Under the pieces are notes generated by a model that had not been told where the DNA came from, did not search any database, and saw only the letters and a list, made by a program, of their open reading frames with translations. Shown here piece after piece: positions 11,723 through 22,558 of a DNA stretch of 64,000 nucleotides (position 1 is its first letter; each line of letters starts with the position of its first letter). This DNA comes from Trichaptum fuscoviolaceum (lineage: Eukaryota > Basidiomycota > Agaricomycetes > Hymenochaetales > Trichaptaceae). A program made the position numbers and the translations under genes. The stretch covers positions 3,968,001 through 4,032,000 of the forward strand of contig CAJSYZ010000005.1 of NCBI GenBank assembly GCA_910574455.1. Direction: 5' to 3'.

Positions 11723-14159
11723 ATGCCGGAGAACAAAATCTTGCACCGTGTAATTCGACGCATCGCAGGCGCAGCGGTGTGGTCCTTCTTCTCGGAGGTG
11801 CACATTATCGGCGCGGAGAATGTGCCAAAGGACGGGCCTATGATTGTGTACGTGCTCTGAACGTGTGGGGCATGCTATGAAAAATGAACTCTTTCCCGTA
11901 CACAGGTGTGCAACGCATCACAACATGATGCTCGACCCGGCCGTCCTATGTGCGTGGTTAATGAGCCATCACCCAGATAGTCGAAGGCTAATGACGCTCA
12001 TTCACAGCATCAACTTTTCCTCACCGCCGTATAATGAATTATTGGTCGAAGGCTTCCTTGTTCAAGAACCCTGTCCTGAGGAAAATCTTGCTGAGCTCGG
12101 GCAACATCCCTGTCGAGCGCAAGAGCAAGGACAACCGGGTTCTCTTCAAGGGAACATTCGACGTACTTGCCGAGGGAGAAGTGGTAGCGCTCTTCCCGGA
12201 GGGCACGAGTTACACGGAACCACGGATCATGCAAGTCAAAGACGGCGCTTCGTGGAGTGCTCTTGAGTACACAAAATGGGCGAAGGAGAACCCGGATAAG
12301 GCAGTGAAGAAAGGCGTTGTGGTTGTGCCAGTTGGGATCGTTTATACAAATAAGTCAAAGTATCGCAGTGAGGTGAGTGCCTATAACCTGAAAATTTTGG
12401 CCTTGGAAATTGAAATAGCTTTCTAGGTGATATTACAGTAAGTAATATAAATCATCAAATCTGTGTGTGAGATGAATCCATGACTAGGTTTGGCGAGCCT
12501 ATTTCGATGGACGAGTATGAGCAACAGTTCCTTTCGTCCGACCCTCAATTGGTTCGTGCGGCTGTAAAGGGACTAACGCATCGCATTGAAAGCGAACTGA
12601 TTCGATTCACCATAAATGCTCCGGACTGGTTCGTCTCAAGCTCCGTATGTCTCAATTCGAAAACTGACAGGGCGTTCACAGGGATACATTGTACGCTGCT
12701 AGAATGGCACGGTCATTACTTTGGGAGAAGAGCAAGTCCATCAGGCTGGACGATTTTGTTCCGGTCTCACAAACGTTAGTATCATCCCTTTTCACATTCA
12801 GGAATTCCTCTTAAACACCTAACAGGCTCGTCGACTTGTTTTCCACCCCTAACGCCACACCGAATGTCGTGCAAGTTCGCAAACGGCTCCTTGAATACTA
12901 CTCCCTGCTTCACTCAAGCCATCTCAGCAACTCTGCTCTCTCGGCCTTACCGCTTCCGCGTTCTTTAGACCCTCGTCGGACCGAGCCTCTCCCTTCGCGG
13001 CTCCGCACTCTCCTAGTTTTGCTTAAGGATACGTTCGCTGTGCTTGTCCGGCTTCCGTTCTTCCTTTTCCCGCTTATGGTCCATATGCCTGCCTACCTTG
13101 CGAGCCGATGGGCTGCGAAACTCGTCGAGGACGAAGAGGAAACTCAGGCGCAGAACAAGATCGTGCTTGGGTTATTGTCACTGGTCTTAATTTATCCGAC
13201 TGCATTCTTCTTCCTATGGGCTTTGTTCCTGTATACTCCATTAGGTGCTATTGTTGCGGCAACCACCGTTTGGCTTTTTGCGGTATATCATGTCAAGATT
13301 ATCGACGGTGAGGGGTTTATTTGTCTATACCTGTCGTGACTTACAAACGAGGATTTATTTAGATAACTATCAACAGTGAGTATCTCAGCCTTCAAAGCAA
13401 CATCACTAAGACATAAATCACCTTTCTAGTGCGAAACAGTTACTAGCGGCGTGGCGTGTTCTTGTCGGCGTCTGGGCTCCAAGGCGGTGGGACTTGTCCA
13501 TGACAGCGCTTCAGCAATATTTAGTCCCGCCGACTCCCCCAGAAAACCCTTGGATCGACAAACCGAAGAACGGGTCACCTTCCTCGACGCCGACCCCGAG
13601 CGGTAGCCCCTCGCCAGTCCCGCCGTCTCCCGCAACGCCACCAGCCTCTCCTTCGGAAAAGCGCTCCAAAAAAGCTCGGCCACCAACCCGCAGGATCGTG
13701 CGACACGTCCTACGCGCTCGTGTCGAGGCTATACGCGCACTCTCGGTGTTCCTCCATCAGCTGGAGACCGCGCCGACCGGAAAGCGCGTGTACGCAAGTG
13801 CGCACCTCGCGCGCCAGTTTGGCGGGGGCTTCTCCGCGCCGTCGTCGCCCAACCTGCTGTTGAACCCTGTCGTCAGCCCGTCTTCGAGCGATAGTCTCGG
13901 TGCTGTCAGCTCTCCCACTGGCGCAGCCGAGACGCAGGGCTTCCGGTACGCACGCGAGGTGCTGTCCTTCCTCCGCGAGCGCGGTGCGAAGATCACCACC
14001 CTGGTGTCTGAGATCGAGGATGATTATTGGGCGACGAGGGCGTTGAGCAGCGATGGTGAGGGCGACACTGACTACACTAGCGATGCTGCAGATACGTCTC
14101 TGTCGAAGGAGAATGAGGATCTCGTCTGGATTGCGCCTGCTATCCAAACCCATGACTAG
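11723..14159 (+). CDS. Glycerol-3-phosphate/DHAP acyltransferase, SCT1/GPT2 type
   Basis: Catalyses the first acylation in phospholipid and triacylglycerol synthesis at the ER membrane. The start MPENKILHRVIRRI is followed after intron 1 (11848-11905) by the catalytic H-x4-D block (CATHHNMMLDPAVL, residues about 43-56) and then ALFPEGTSYTEPRI (about residue 117), the two signatures of the PlsC acyltransferase fold. The middle carries SEVILQFGEPISMDEY; the later part has several hydrophobic helices (LLVLLKDTFAVLVRLPFFLF and VLGLLSLVLIYPTAFFFLWA). The C-terminus ends in a Pro/Ser-rich linker and an acidic tail, as in fungal Sct1/Gpt2. Eight introns include two flanking micro-exons of 11 nt (12427-12437) and 13 nt (13363-13375). 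Length is about 665 residues, near the fungal norm. Confidence 0.92.
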
Positions 14160-14662
14160 GGTTGGAAGATAGTATTAAGTCAGTTCTGTTCGTGATTGTT
14201 TTACTACTCCCATCATTTACCTTGGGAGATATGCGCTTCATTCCACACTTTGCATGATTTTTAATGACCGGTTATCTATTCCCTACCGTATTCTCCGTAT
14301 ACATACATACATATATACATACCTATATGACTTGCATATCATTGGTTTCAACAACCTTGGTATTGCGGCGCTGGGGCAAATCCGCGCCTTCCTTCCTCGA
14401 GCATGAAGGCGACGACTTCGTGGAACGGAAAAGTGGCGGAGGCAAAATACCGTGAGGTATACGTTTAAGCTGTCGAGAAGCACAAATCATCGGATAACCT
14501 TCAAACAAGTGTGAGTAATCAATGTGGATTAGGTCTGCAGATAGATCTCAGTGAGTATGTGGAAGAGATCTTGAGCTCTTGGGCGGTGAATGTCATTGCG
14601 GTCAAAGATCAGCTGCGTCTTCTCTTGGACTTTAGAGTTTAAATTCAGACAATCTATTTTTA

Positions 14663-14723
14663 CAGCATATTCAGAAAAGGATGACAGTGCGCCACTTTTG
14701 CGCTTTTTTTCTACCCGACCCTG
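14663..14723 (+). repeat. Left terminal inverted repeat of the MITE
   Basis: 61-bp arm beginning CAGCATATTC and ending ACCCGACCCTG; contains the palindrome-like GCGCCACTTTTGCGC. Confidence 0.85.
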
Positions 14724-14981
14724 GTTGCCTTATAAAGAAGCTCACGTGCTGGGAAAGTCATACGATTGTATATGCTGTTTGCTGAGGCTCTCACAATTAT
14801 ACTAGTTTTACTATACTAGTGCATGACCTAGAATCTAGTATATAAGTTCAGATTTGTGGATGGCCAACTGTTTCCAGCACAAACGACTTTTGAGCAACAA
14901 GGGTCCGGCAAGGTCACCGGCACTCGGTTCACACAGATGAGAATATTGTCCGGGTACGTCCGAGCTTCCCCGAAAGGCAAT

Positions 14982-15040
14982 CAGGGTCGGGTAAAAAAAG
15001 CGCAAAAGTGGCGCACTGTCATCCTTTTCTGAATATGCTG
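14982..15040 (-). repeat. Right terminal inverted repeat of the MITE
   Basis: 59-bp arm, the reverse complement of the left arm apart from a missing CT after the T-run. Confidence 0.85.
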
Positions 15041-15495
15041 TAGTAATGTTTTCATTTTATTTTATTATTTCCGAGCATTTTCTCCACTTTCCCTACATAT
15101 CTATCAGCGCAACTGAAGCTAGACAGTCTGCACCCTTGTTGTCGACTGCGCTGTGTTGTCAGTAGTTGTTCTGTATTTGAAATACTTATATTATAACAAG
15201 GCGCCGGCCTAAGCCAGAGTGAAACCATACTATGCGAGTGAACAAAGGTCGATTTTACTGGTCGCAAGTCTCGGAAGTATACAATAGAACTTGAAATCAA
15301 CATTGACAGTTGAGAATGTTTCACTCGGTTTTAAGTAGTGTGCATATGACAAGGCGTCAAACTTTGCATAGGGATCGACGCGGATTTTAGGCTCCCGACG
15401 GTGAGTCAAGTATGCGATCTTCAATGATCGCGGTTCCGAATCATAGGGGGAGAGCATGGAATGCACTGGGGCAGTACACTTGCTTTGCACCAACA

Positions 15496-15505
15496 CTACT
15501 AGTAG
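15496..15505. repeat. CTACTAGTAG palindrome, copy 1
   Basis: Perfect 10-bp palindrome about 380 bp upstream of the checkpoint kinase ATG. Three further exact copies lie at 22549, 39851 and 47834. Confidence 0.5.
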
Positions 15506-15716
15506 TAGGAATCACGACCCATGGCCTGCGCTGCAACTGCCTGCGCTTCGGCCAGCTCTATTATGTAAACCCGGGGCTGTGGTTTGGCCAGTTGCGCCCT
15601 TCTTTCTCTTTGGCATTGTCCACCGTCACCCCCCGCTTTGTCTTTTTATCTTTGATTGTTTCTAAGGAATTTTGTGGCTTAGGTCGCGACAGACTTGAGT
15701 AGACAAGGGCGCTTTG

Positions 15717-15722
15717 ACGCGT
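15717..15722. promoter_or_regulatory. MCB-like ACGCGT upstream of the checkpoint kinase
   Basis: ACGCGT lies 166 bp before the ATG, just ahead of a TATAAAG at 15731-15737. MluI cell-cycle boxes of this form are bound by MBF in yeasts and drive G1/S expression; function here is inferred. Confidence 0.4.
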
Positions 15723-15887
15723 CCGAAGGATATAAAGACCGCGAAGAGGCGTGGCTTTTCCAACACGAACTGCATTTACACTCACTACTTCATACAAGAG
15801 CACATTACACCCAGAGGTGCGCAGAACATCCATTCTTCGGGATCAGCTCTTGTATTCATATCGCATCCCGTGCAGAATCTATTCATC

Positions 15888-18065
15888 ATGCTGAATGTGT
15901 ATGACCCGATGGAGGAGGACGCGTATGCAGACGATTATCTGGACTCGAGCCAGCAACCTACGCAGTCGACGCAGCAGGCGTCTCAGCAATCCCAGGATCC
16001 TGCTTGGGACTCACACCTCTGGGGGTTTCTTCAGCCCTGCCGTGAGGGCATCAGCCGGATCGATCTGTGGAAAATGCATCCCACCGTTCGGATTGGCAGG
16101 AGTTCGGATAACGATGTAACCCTTGCGAACATGAAAATCAGTGAGTTTGCCTGCATCTTTTGTCGTGGTAGCTATTTTTGGCTGACGGAGTGTGCGGTGC
16201 GCAGGCAACAAACACTGCGCTATCATGTGGGACGGGAAGGAGATCGAGCAGGCCATGGTGTCCGTGCACGACTACTCGAGCAACGGCACGTTCATCAATG
16301 GCATCCGGCTGGGGAAGGGCAAGAGCGCGATCCTGCGCGATGGCAACGAGCTCGGTCTTGGTTCTTGGGGCGGCCAGATGAATGTAAACCCAGCAGATGA
16401 CTACCGGTACATCTTCCGCCTGACCGCGCAGGGCCCGCCGCGCAGCGGGCTCTATGCCCACTACGACATCGGGCACGAGCTCGGGAAAGGCTCGTTTGCT
16501 ACTGTGGTGAGCGCGATTAGCCGGGACAATGGTCAGAAGTACGCGGTGAAGATGATCAACAAGGCGAGGTTCCGGGGACACAACAATAGCGAGGAGCAAT
16601 TGAAGATGTTCCTCCGCGAGGTGGCCATTCTTGAGCAACTTCATCATCCGAATGTCTGTGATATGAAGGAGTCTTTCGAAGATGACAACAATATTCGTAT
16701 GTGTTATTCTTTCTGCTTAAATATTTGAAAACTGATTTTCGATGCCAGATCTTGTCTTGGAGTTCATTGAAGGAGGGGATCTACTCGAATACATCATCAA
16801 ACATGGAGGCCTGAATGAGGGAGTGACTCGTTACCTCGCGCGTCAATTATGCGAATCTCTCAAGGTATGTGTTCGCAAATTATATAGGCTGCGTATCATT
16901 AACAATCTTCTCCAGTACATCCACTCAAAAGGCATAGCGCATCGGGACTTGAAGCCGGAGAATGTGTTACTCACGACAGACAACCCGCCCGTACTCAAAG
17001 TAGCTGACTTCGGTCTTGCGAAGGCAGTCGATAGCATGACGAAGTTTAAGGTTTGCTGCTACCCACGAAATGTTTTTGCTCTTTATCGATTACTTTTTAT
17101 AGACTACCTGCGGTACGCCATGCTACCTTGCGCCGGAGGTCATTCTCCGCAGCCCAGATGAGGAGTACAGCTATCTTGTCGACAGCTGGAGTGTGGGTGT
17201 GATTGTGTTCTCCATGATGGCGAATGCGTCTCCGTTCGTAGAGGACGAAACGGACAACATCGCTGCCCGGTTCCGTAACCGCTATATCGACTGGCAGATG
17301 CTGAGGCAGAAGAACGTCAGCGATTTCGGGATGGACTTTGTCAGACGTCTTCTCGACGAAGACCCGCGCACGCGCATGACTTGCACTGACGCCCTCAGCC
17401 ATCCTTGGTTGATCCACGAGACCGGCCCCGTTGTTCCGCGCGGCCTCGAGCCTTTGCCCTCATACGAGTCGAACGTGGCTGAGGACGGTTCTATCATTTC
17501 GATAGAGCCCTCGGAGTACCCGACCGGCGGGCAAGGCTCGGAAAGCACCGTCCGCCCACAGGATGGCATCGTGGACGACTTTGAGCACATTAAAATGGAG
17601 GATGCGGATGGAGCCGCTGGGAGCTCGCAGGGCCGCGGGCCGTCGTCGAGCCAGAAGCGACCTCTGACGCGCCACCCGATGGAAGTGGGCGAACGCGACA
17701 GCGCGGGCCTCGTGCAGTCCTTCGCGATCATCCCCTCTGCACCCGTCGAAGAGGGCCCTGCTCCTGCGGCTGGCAACGGGGAGGCGAACAGCAGCGCGCG
17801 ATCGCGCAAGCGCAAGGACCGATCTGAGGTTGGCGAGGATGCCTTCGCTGCTGCATCGGACTCGTCGGAGCTCACGCCAGTGTCAGAGGGCGAGGCGAGC
17901 GCGATGGAGTCGCCCCAGCGTAACGGGAGGAACATGCGCGCGCGCAAGAAGGCGACGCCGTCTCCGCCTTCCCCTCAGTCTCGCGCATCCCGCGGGAAGA
18001 CGCCGGCGAAGCGCACCCGGGGCGCGCGCAGGAACGCAGGCGACGATGCTGACGTTGACATGTAA
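15888..18065 (+). CDS. RAD53: FHA-domain checkpoint kinase, Rad53/Cds1/Chk2 type
   Basis: DNA-damage and replication-checkpoint Ser/Thr kinase. After an SQ/TQ-containing N-terminus ([15 protein letters not shown], likely ATR/Mec1-type phosphosites) there is one FHA domain with [13 protein letters not shown] and SSNGTFING, the phosphothreonine-binding signature. The kinase domain starts at [10 protein letters not shown] and shows [20 protein letters not shown], a [11 protein letters not shown] activation/APE segment and DSWSVGVI. The roughly 220-residue tail has basic, NLS-like clusters (SRKRKDRSE and KRTRGARR). Introns are at 16141-16204, 16697-16748, 16865-16915 and 17051-17102. With one FHA it resembles S. 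pombe Cds1 and animal Chk2 more than budding-yeast Rad53, which has two. It shares its direction with MGS1, 560 bp downstream. Confidence 0.93.
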
Positions 18066-18626
18066 AACATCTGATAGGTTTGCTCTTTGGTTGGAGGTAA
18101 AACCTGGAAGGATTTCTTGGCTGCATCCCTAGAGACCGTTGTACGAAAAAGTCCATCATGCACACATTCCTTAAAACTCATTCATGATTTACTTTACTGT
18201 ATCTCTTCCATCAGCATTCCTTTTGCTTTCATTTGCATAGCTACAAGTACACTACTAGTCATTCTTTTCACCTCGGGATTGTTATCGTAAAATAATTTGG
18301 GCACTGATAGCATCTGCTCTCTTGTACAGTTACTGGATCATGGCAATTTATATGAAATTAACATGTTGAACTTCTGCAACTTGATGGGCGTAACAGTCAG
18401 GGTCGGAGACGCGTTTCAGACGCGTCTACGGAACCAATTTGTCTTTCAGCGTTTCACCTTCAAGTCGTCTCCGTCTAAGGAAACGGAACTCAGATACTTT
18501 GTCTTTTGGTCGACAATTCATCAAGCTGCTGTGTACTCTGACATGAGTTCTGGAAGTGCCAAGGCAGGTCCGATATTAATCAGTTGAGAATAAAGGATTA
18601 TCTGCTAATTACTAGTTCACCGCACT
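18066..18626. other. Intergenic, checkpoint kinase to MGS1
   Basis: Holds two ACGCGT boxes (below) and possibly an unannotated 5' exon of MGS1 around 18543-18563. Otherwise AT-rich 3' flank of the kinase gene. Confidence 0.5.
18409..18425. promoter_or_regulatory. Pair of MCB-like ACGCGT boxes upstream of MGS1
   Basis: Two ACGCGT hexamers (18409-18414 and 18420-18425) sit 11 bp apart start to start, about 200 bp upstream of the MGS1 coding region. Paired MCBs are typical of MBF-controlled yeast promoters; regulation here is inferred. Confidence 0.45.
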
Positions 18627-20770
18627 ATGGACAGTGACATGGTATGTGAGAGATCCTCGTACATTCACCTCAACTCTGACGCGGTAATTAGTCCAATATG
18701 CTCTCGTGCAGTACCTGAGAGCACCATAAATGAACATATCGATGGCGGCTGCACGGATGGCAAAGCGTCTGGCTCATCCAAGTCACAGGCGACCAGCAAG
18801 AAAGCGCCTGCAAACAGTCCTCTTGCCTCGATATTCACAAAAGGCGGGAGCTCCTCAGGCAGACAGGGACCTTCAAATTCTCAAGTGACTGAAACCTTGG
18901 GCTCTTCATCGTCTTCGAAGAAGAGACAGTCCGACGCCTCTGGTCCATCCGTTACTTCCTCCCCTCATATTAGCAAACGCGCAAAGACAACGACCTCTAA
19001 CCTAGAAAGCGCCCAACCCCTGGCTGAACGCCTGAGGCCTCGATCTCTGGAGGAATTCGTCGGGCAACCACACCTGACAGGGCCCAACTCACTGCTCATG
19101 AACCTGCTGAGCTCCGGGGGAAACATGGGCAGCATCATCTTCTGGGGCCCCCCTGGATGTGGGAAGACGACACTGGCGAGACTGCTGGCGAGACGGACGA
19201 ACGCAGTCTTCAAGGAGTTGAGCGCAACGATTGTTGGAGTGAATGAAGTCAGGCAGGTCTTCGAGGAGGCGAAATCCTTATTGTCTCTTACTGGGCGGTG
19301 AGTTGGTTTCCGTACGTACAACCAACTGATACTTACTTTTGTCTATATTTCAGAAAGACGATCCTGTTCCTGGACGAGGTCCATCGGTTTAATCGGCCAC
19401 AGCAAGTAAGACCGACGCGTAGTGAATACATCACATGAATTAATCGCGTTCGCTAGGACATATTCCTGCCATACGTTGAGCAGGGTCATATTCAAGTGAG
19501 GATAGCGTCTTCGACTAAATTTTTCTTGTTGACTTTCTTCATCAGCTGATAGGGGCCACAACAGAGAACCCTTCATTCAAGGTTAATGGTGCTCTTCTTA
19601 GTCGATGCCGGTATGTTCATGTAGTTCAGGGGGAACACATTGAATTGATGATTCCGCAGGGTGTTTGTTCTGGAACGTTTGACAGACGATAATATCAAAG
19701 AAATCATCACCCGAGCCATAGAACGCGTCTCCGCCGACAAGGACAGCGAAGCCAATAATTCAATTCACCTCTCGGATGAGAGCCATCCGACCCCGCCGAA
19801 CTCCTCGCAAGCATCGTCTTCTACGCTTCCTTCTTCACCTTCCTCGCTGCCCTTTCCTTCTTACCCTCATATCACCGAGCAAGTTTTCGCGTCTTTAGTC
19901 TCGCTTTCCAATGGAGATGCCCGAACTGCCCTTTCGCTTCTGTCACTTGCCTTGTCTTCGCCCTCTTCGACTCCCACGCGCATACTTCTCGAATCGCTGA
20001 GGAAGAGCGTCATTGCCGGATACGACCGTACGGGCGACGATCACTACGATCTAATCAGTGCGCTACACAAGAGCGTGAGAGGCAGTGATGGAAGTGCGGC
20101 GCTGTACTGGCTTGCTCGGATGCTTGCTGGCGGCGAGGATCCATTGTACGTCTGTAGACGTATGGTGGTTTGTGCTAGTGAAGATATCGGCTTAGCAGAT
20201 AGCCATGCTTTACCCTTGGTACCTTCTTCGCTTGCCCCTTTGATATTGATGTTAACAATCTGTTGTTTTTTTCTCTCTCCAAGGCGATGGCAACATACCA
20301 GGCATGCCAGGTAATTGGGATGCCGGAATGTCGCATAAATCTTGCGCACCTGGTTTCATACCTTGCGGAGGCGCCAAAATCGACTCGAGCCTACGAAGCC
20401 TACAACCGAGCGGAGGCTGCTGCAAAAATTGACATGACTCTACCGGTACCAATGCAAATCCGGAACGCCCCTACGCGCTTAATGAAAGAGCTCGGATATA
20501 GCGAAGGCTACAAGTATAACCCTGATTATTTGTGAGTGGGCGTTTTGCCTTGACTATGGGAGCCGCTATTGAACCGCCCAATCTCTCAGACATCCTGTGC
20601 TCAATCAGTATCTCCCGACACGATTTCAGGGAGAAGCTTTCCTGCGAAAAGAGGGTGATGTTAGTGGCAAGATCTGGGACGAAGAGGCGCTGAAGACTTG
20701 GGAAAGAGACAAAAACGATGGAAGAGATTGGGAGGGCCGAGAAACCACAAAGCCGAGGACAAAGCAATGA
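18627..20770 (+). CDS. MGS1: AAA+ ATPase Mgs1/WRNIP1, replication-fork maintenance
   Basis: Homologue of bacterial RarA: acts at stalled forks and interacts with ubiquitinated PCNA. An N-terminal Rad18-type zinc-finger remnant (PICSRAVPESTINEHIDGGC) is followed by a Ser/Lys-rich linker, then LRPRSLEEFVGQPHL. Walker A is GPPGCGKTTLAR and Walker B ILFLDEVHRFN; sensor 1 is in IGATTENPSF. The family-specific C-terminal domain has DPLYVCRRMVVCASEDIGLA, PECRINLAHLVSYLAEAPKS and NAPTRLMKELGYSEGY. Six or so short introns keep frame; the last exon ends KPRTKQ at 20770. The first zinc-ligand Cys is absent in the frame from the ATG at 18627, but appears if 18642-18689 is spliced from another frame (TVTC-PICS), so the true start is probably upstream. 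Confidence 0.92.
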
Positions 20771-22548
20771 GGCGATTGCTATATATACTTCAAGGTTTGT
20801 ACCGATCAACTTGCAACATCTTGGTGTCATACATAGCATATCTCACCACCTAGTTTGGAAACCTGAAGATCCCAGATCACTTCTTTCCGTTCGAATCATG
20901 GACACTAGCGTTCCGTTCATCTCTGAAAACGTGATAATAGCACGTTGCGCGAGCACCATATGACATGGAACTTTATTGTACAGTTGGAATGGCACCATAA
21001 AGATAATCTCATCAACCGTAGACCTTTCGGGGCGGTACAGAGGCTATCGTGCAATACTATATGCGAAGTCGAGCCCGAACATCAAGTGCTTCCTGGATTC
21101 ACCTCTCCATGTACCAAATTGAAGAGGTCCTGTAATGCGTACAGACTGTTCTTCTCTCCGTGGCCCTGGAGGATTCGCTTTCTTTTCTTTTCTTTTTGAT
21201 CACCCCTTGCGTATAACGTATCAGGCGCCTCCTCCCGGCTATGGTTTTTTGGCGTGTATGCTTTCTACGCCGCTGTCCTAAAACATTCCAGCTGCCTGTC
21301 GTGGAATTAATGGACTCCAAGTTGCATTCTAGTTGCAGCATACCGCAGCCAGTTGCCCTGGCGTCCTCGTTGTCCAGGGTCAGTGTTTGGCATCGGTAAA
21401 TGTCAATCTTTATGAAACCACAATGCAGCTGAATTTTCATGCACCCGAATCTGCGCGATACTCTTCAGATCAAAGTGTCAACTTTGCGGGGAGAGGGGCG
21501 TACGAAAGTTCATGGTTGGAGTACTATGCGCATCAGGAAATGGCAGCCCCTCAGACTGCACGCAAACGGAATGCTCCGTAATCCATGCAACGTCCGAGGC
21601 TTTTTGAGACCTAAGTAATGTCGACACCAAAATGTCGACACCCTTTGTCATTTCGTCGATGTGAATAATTGTTTCAGGTCTACCAGATGTTCGATGGGCG
21701 CGACAAGTGCCAAGTGGAGGCCCACCGCCGATCACCACGTGCAAAGTCATAAAACGGGGAGGCCGAGGACCTTGAAACCTCTCGCAAGTCTGTACAGGCT
21801 ACCGAAAAGAGCTGCATGAAGATAGGGCGTTGCAACTGAAGAATAAAAATCCGAAGAAGGTGGACCGTAACGCAGGACTTCTGTTCAAGATCACGTAGCG
21901 AAAGCAAACTGTACGGCTCGAGGGGTGAAGACTGATGAACAAAGTACTGTGATTGACTGCTGATTTTTCCACAAGCCTTGGCCGGGGTAAGCTGTGTGCT
22001 ACGGAATCCCCCAGAATTCTGGGGATGGGGCAATTCTCATGATATGTACAGCAATCCACATGTACAGTATGTACACTGTGCTTGGTTACGTATTTACTGA
22101 CAAATTAATGTTGTGCGCCTCGAAGTTACGAGCATGGGCGAGACATGAGAGACGTGCTTTGACCACCTTTCGGCTCGGGAAGCCACGAGCTCAATATTCT
22201 ACTCAAGAAGTAAGGGGGGAAAAGCGGGTCGCAACTATATTTGTTTCAGCCGTGAAGACTTCGCCAGAGTGCTCGGGCGATCGGCAGCCTTAACTGGAGT
22301 TCTAACACGTACTGGGGAAGAAGAATATCTCGCCTTCTTTGATGAAGTTGGAGCCGAGAAAAGAGATCTGTCGCAGCTTGTTCTCATACTATGGAACGCT
22401 TGGACCACCGGGACCTTTTGCATATAAATAAATAAGTGCTAGAATGTAATCCTTAGTATAATAAATATCTGAAAAAATATAATGATTAGAAGTCCCTCGA
22501 TCCGAGCATTCAAGTATTAGACTCGATGACCACGGATACTGTATACTA

Positions 22549-22558
22549 CTACTAGTAG
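22549..22558. repeat. CTACTAGTAG palindrome, copy 2
   Basis: Exact copy in the gene-poor region, with a TATAAATA just downstream (22564). Confidence 0.45.

Larger units (their letters stand above)
14663..15040. mobile_element. MITE-like non-autonomous DNA transposon
   Basis: The two ends are inverted copies: CAGCATATTCAGAAAAGGAT... at 14663-14723 and its reverse complement at 14982-15040. About 59 bp match, with a single 2-nt gap near the T-run and weaker similarity further inward. TA dinucleotides flank both ends (14661-14662 and 15041-15042), consistent with a TA target-site duplication as made by Tc1/mariner-type transposases. The interior has no transposase frame; it is AT-rich with small palindromes (TACTAGTTTTACTATACTAGT near 14800-14820). 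Near-identity of the arms suggests recent activity. Superfamily is inferred from TSD and TIR style only. Confidence 0.82.
14160..15887. other. Gene-free region containing a MITE-like element
   Basis: Contains the 378-bp inverted-repeat element (14663-15040), AT-rich flanks, a CTACTAGTAG palindrome at 15496-15505, and the RAD53-like promoter at its right end. ORFs here look random. Confidence 0.6.

Noticed and set aside
16138..16647. 169-codon minus-strand frame
   Set aside because: Antisense of the kinase's FHA and N-lobe exon.
21617..21642. Direct repeat AATGTCGACACC x2
   Set aside because: Two short copies only; too little to call an element.
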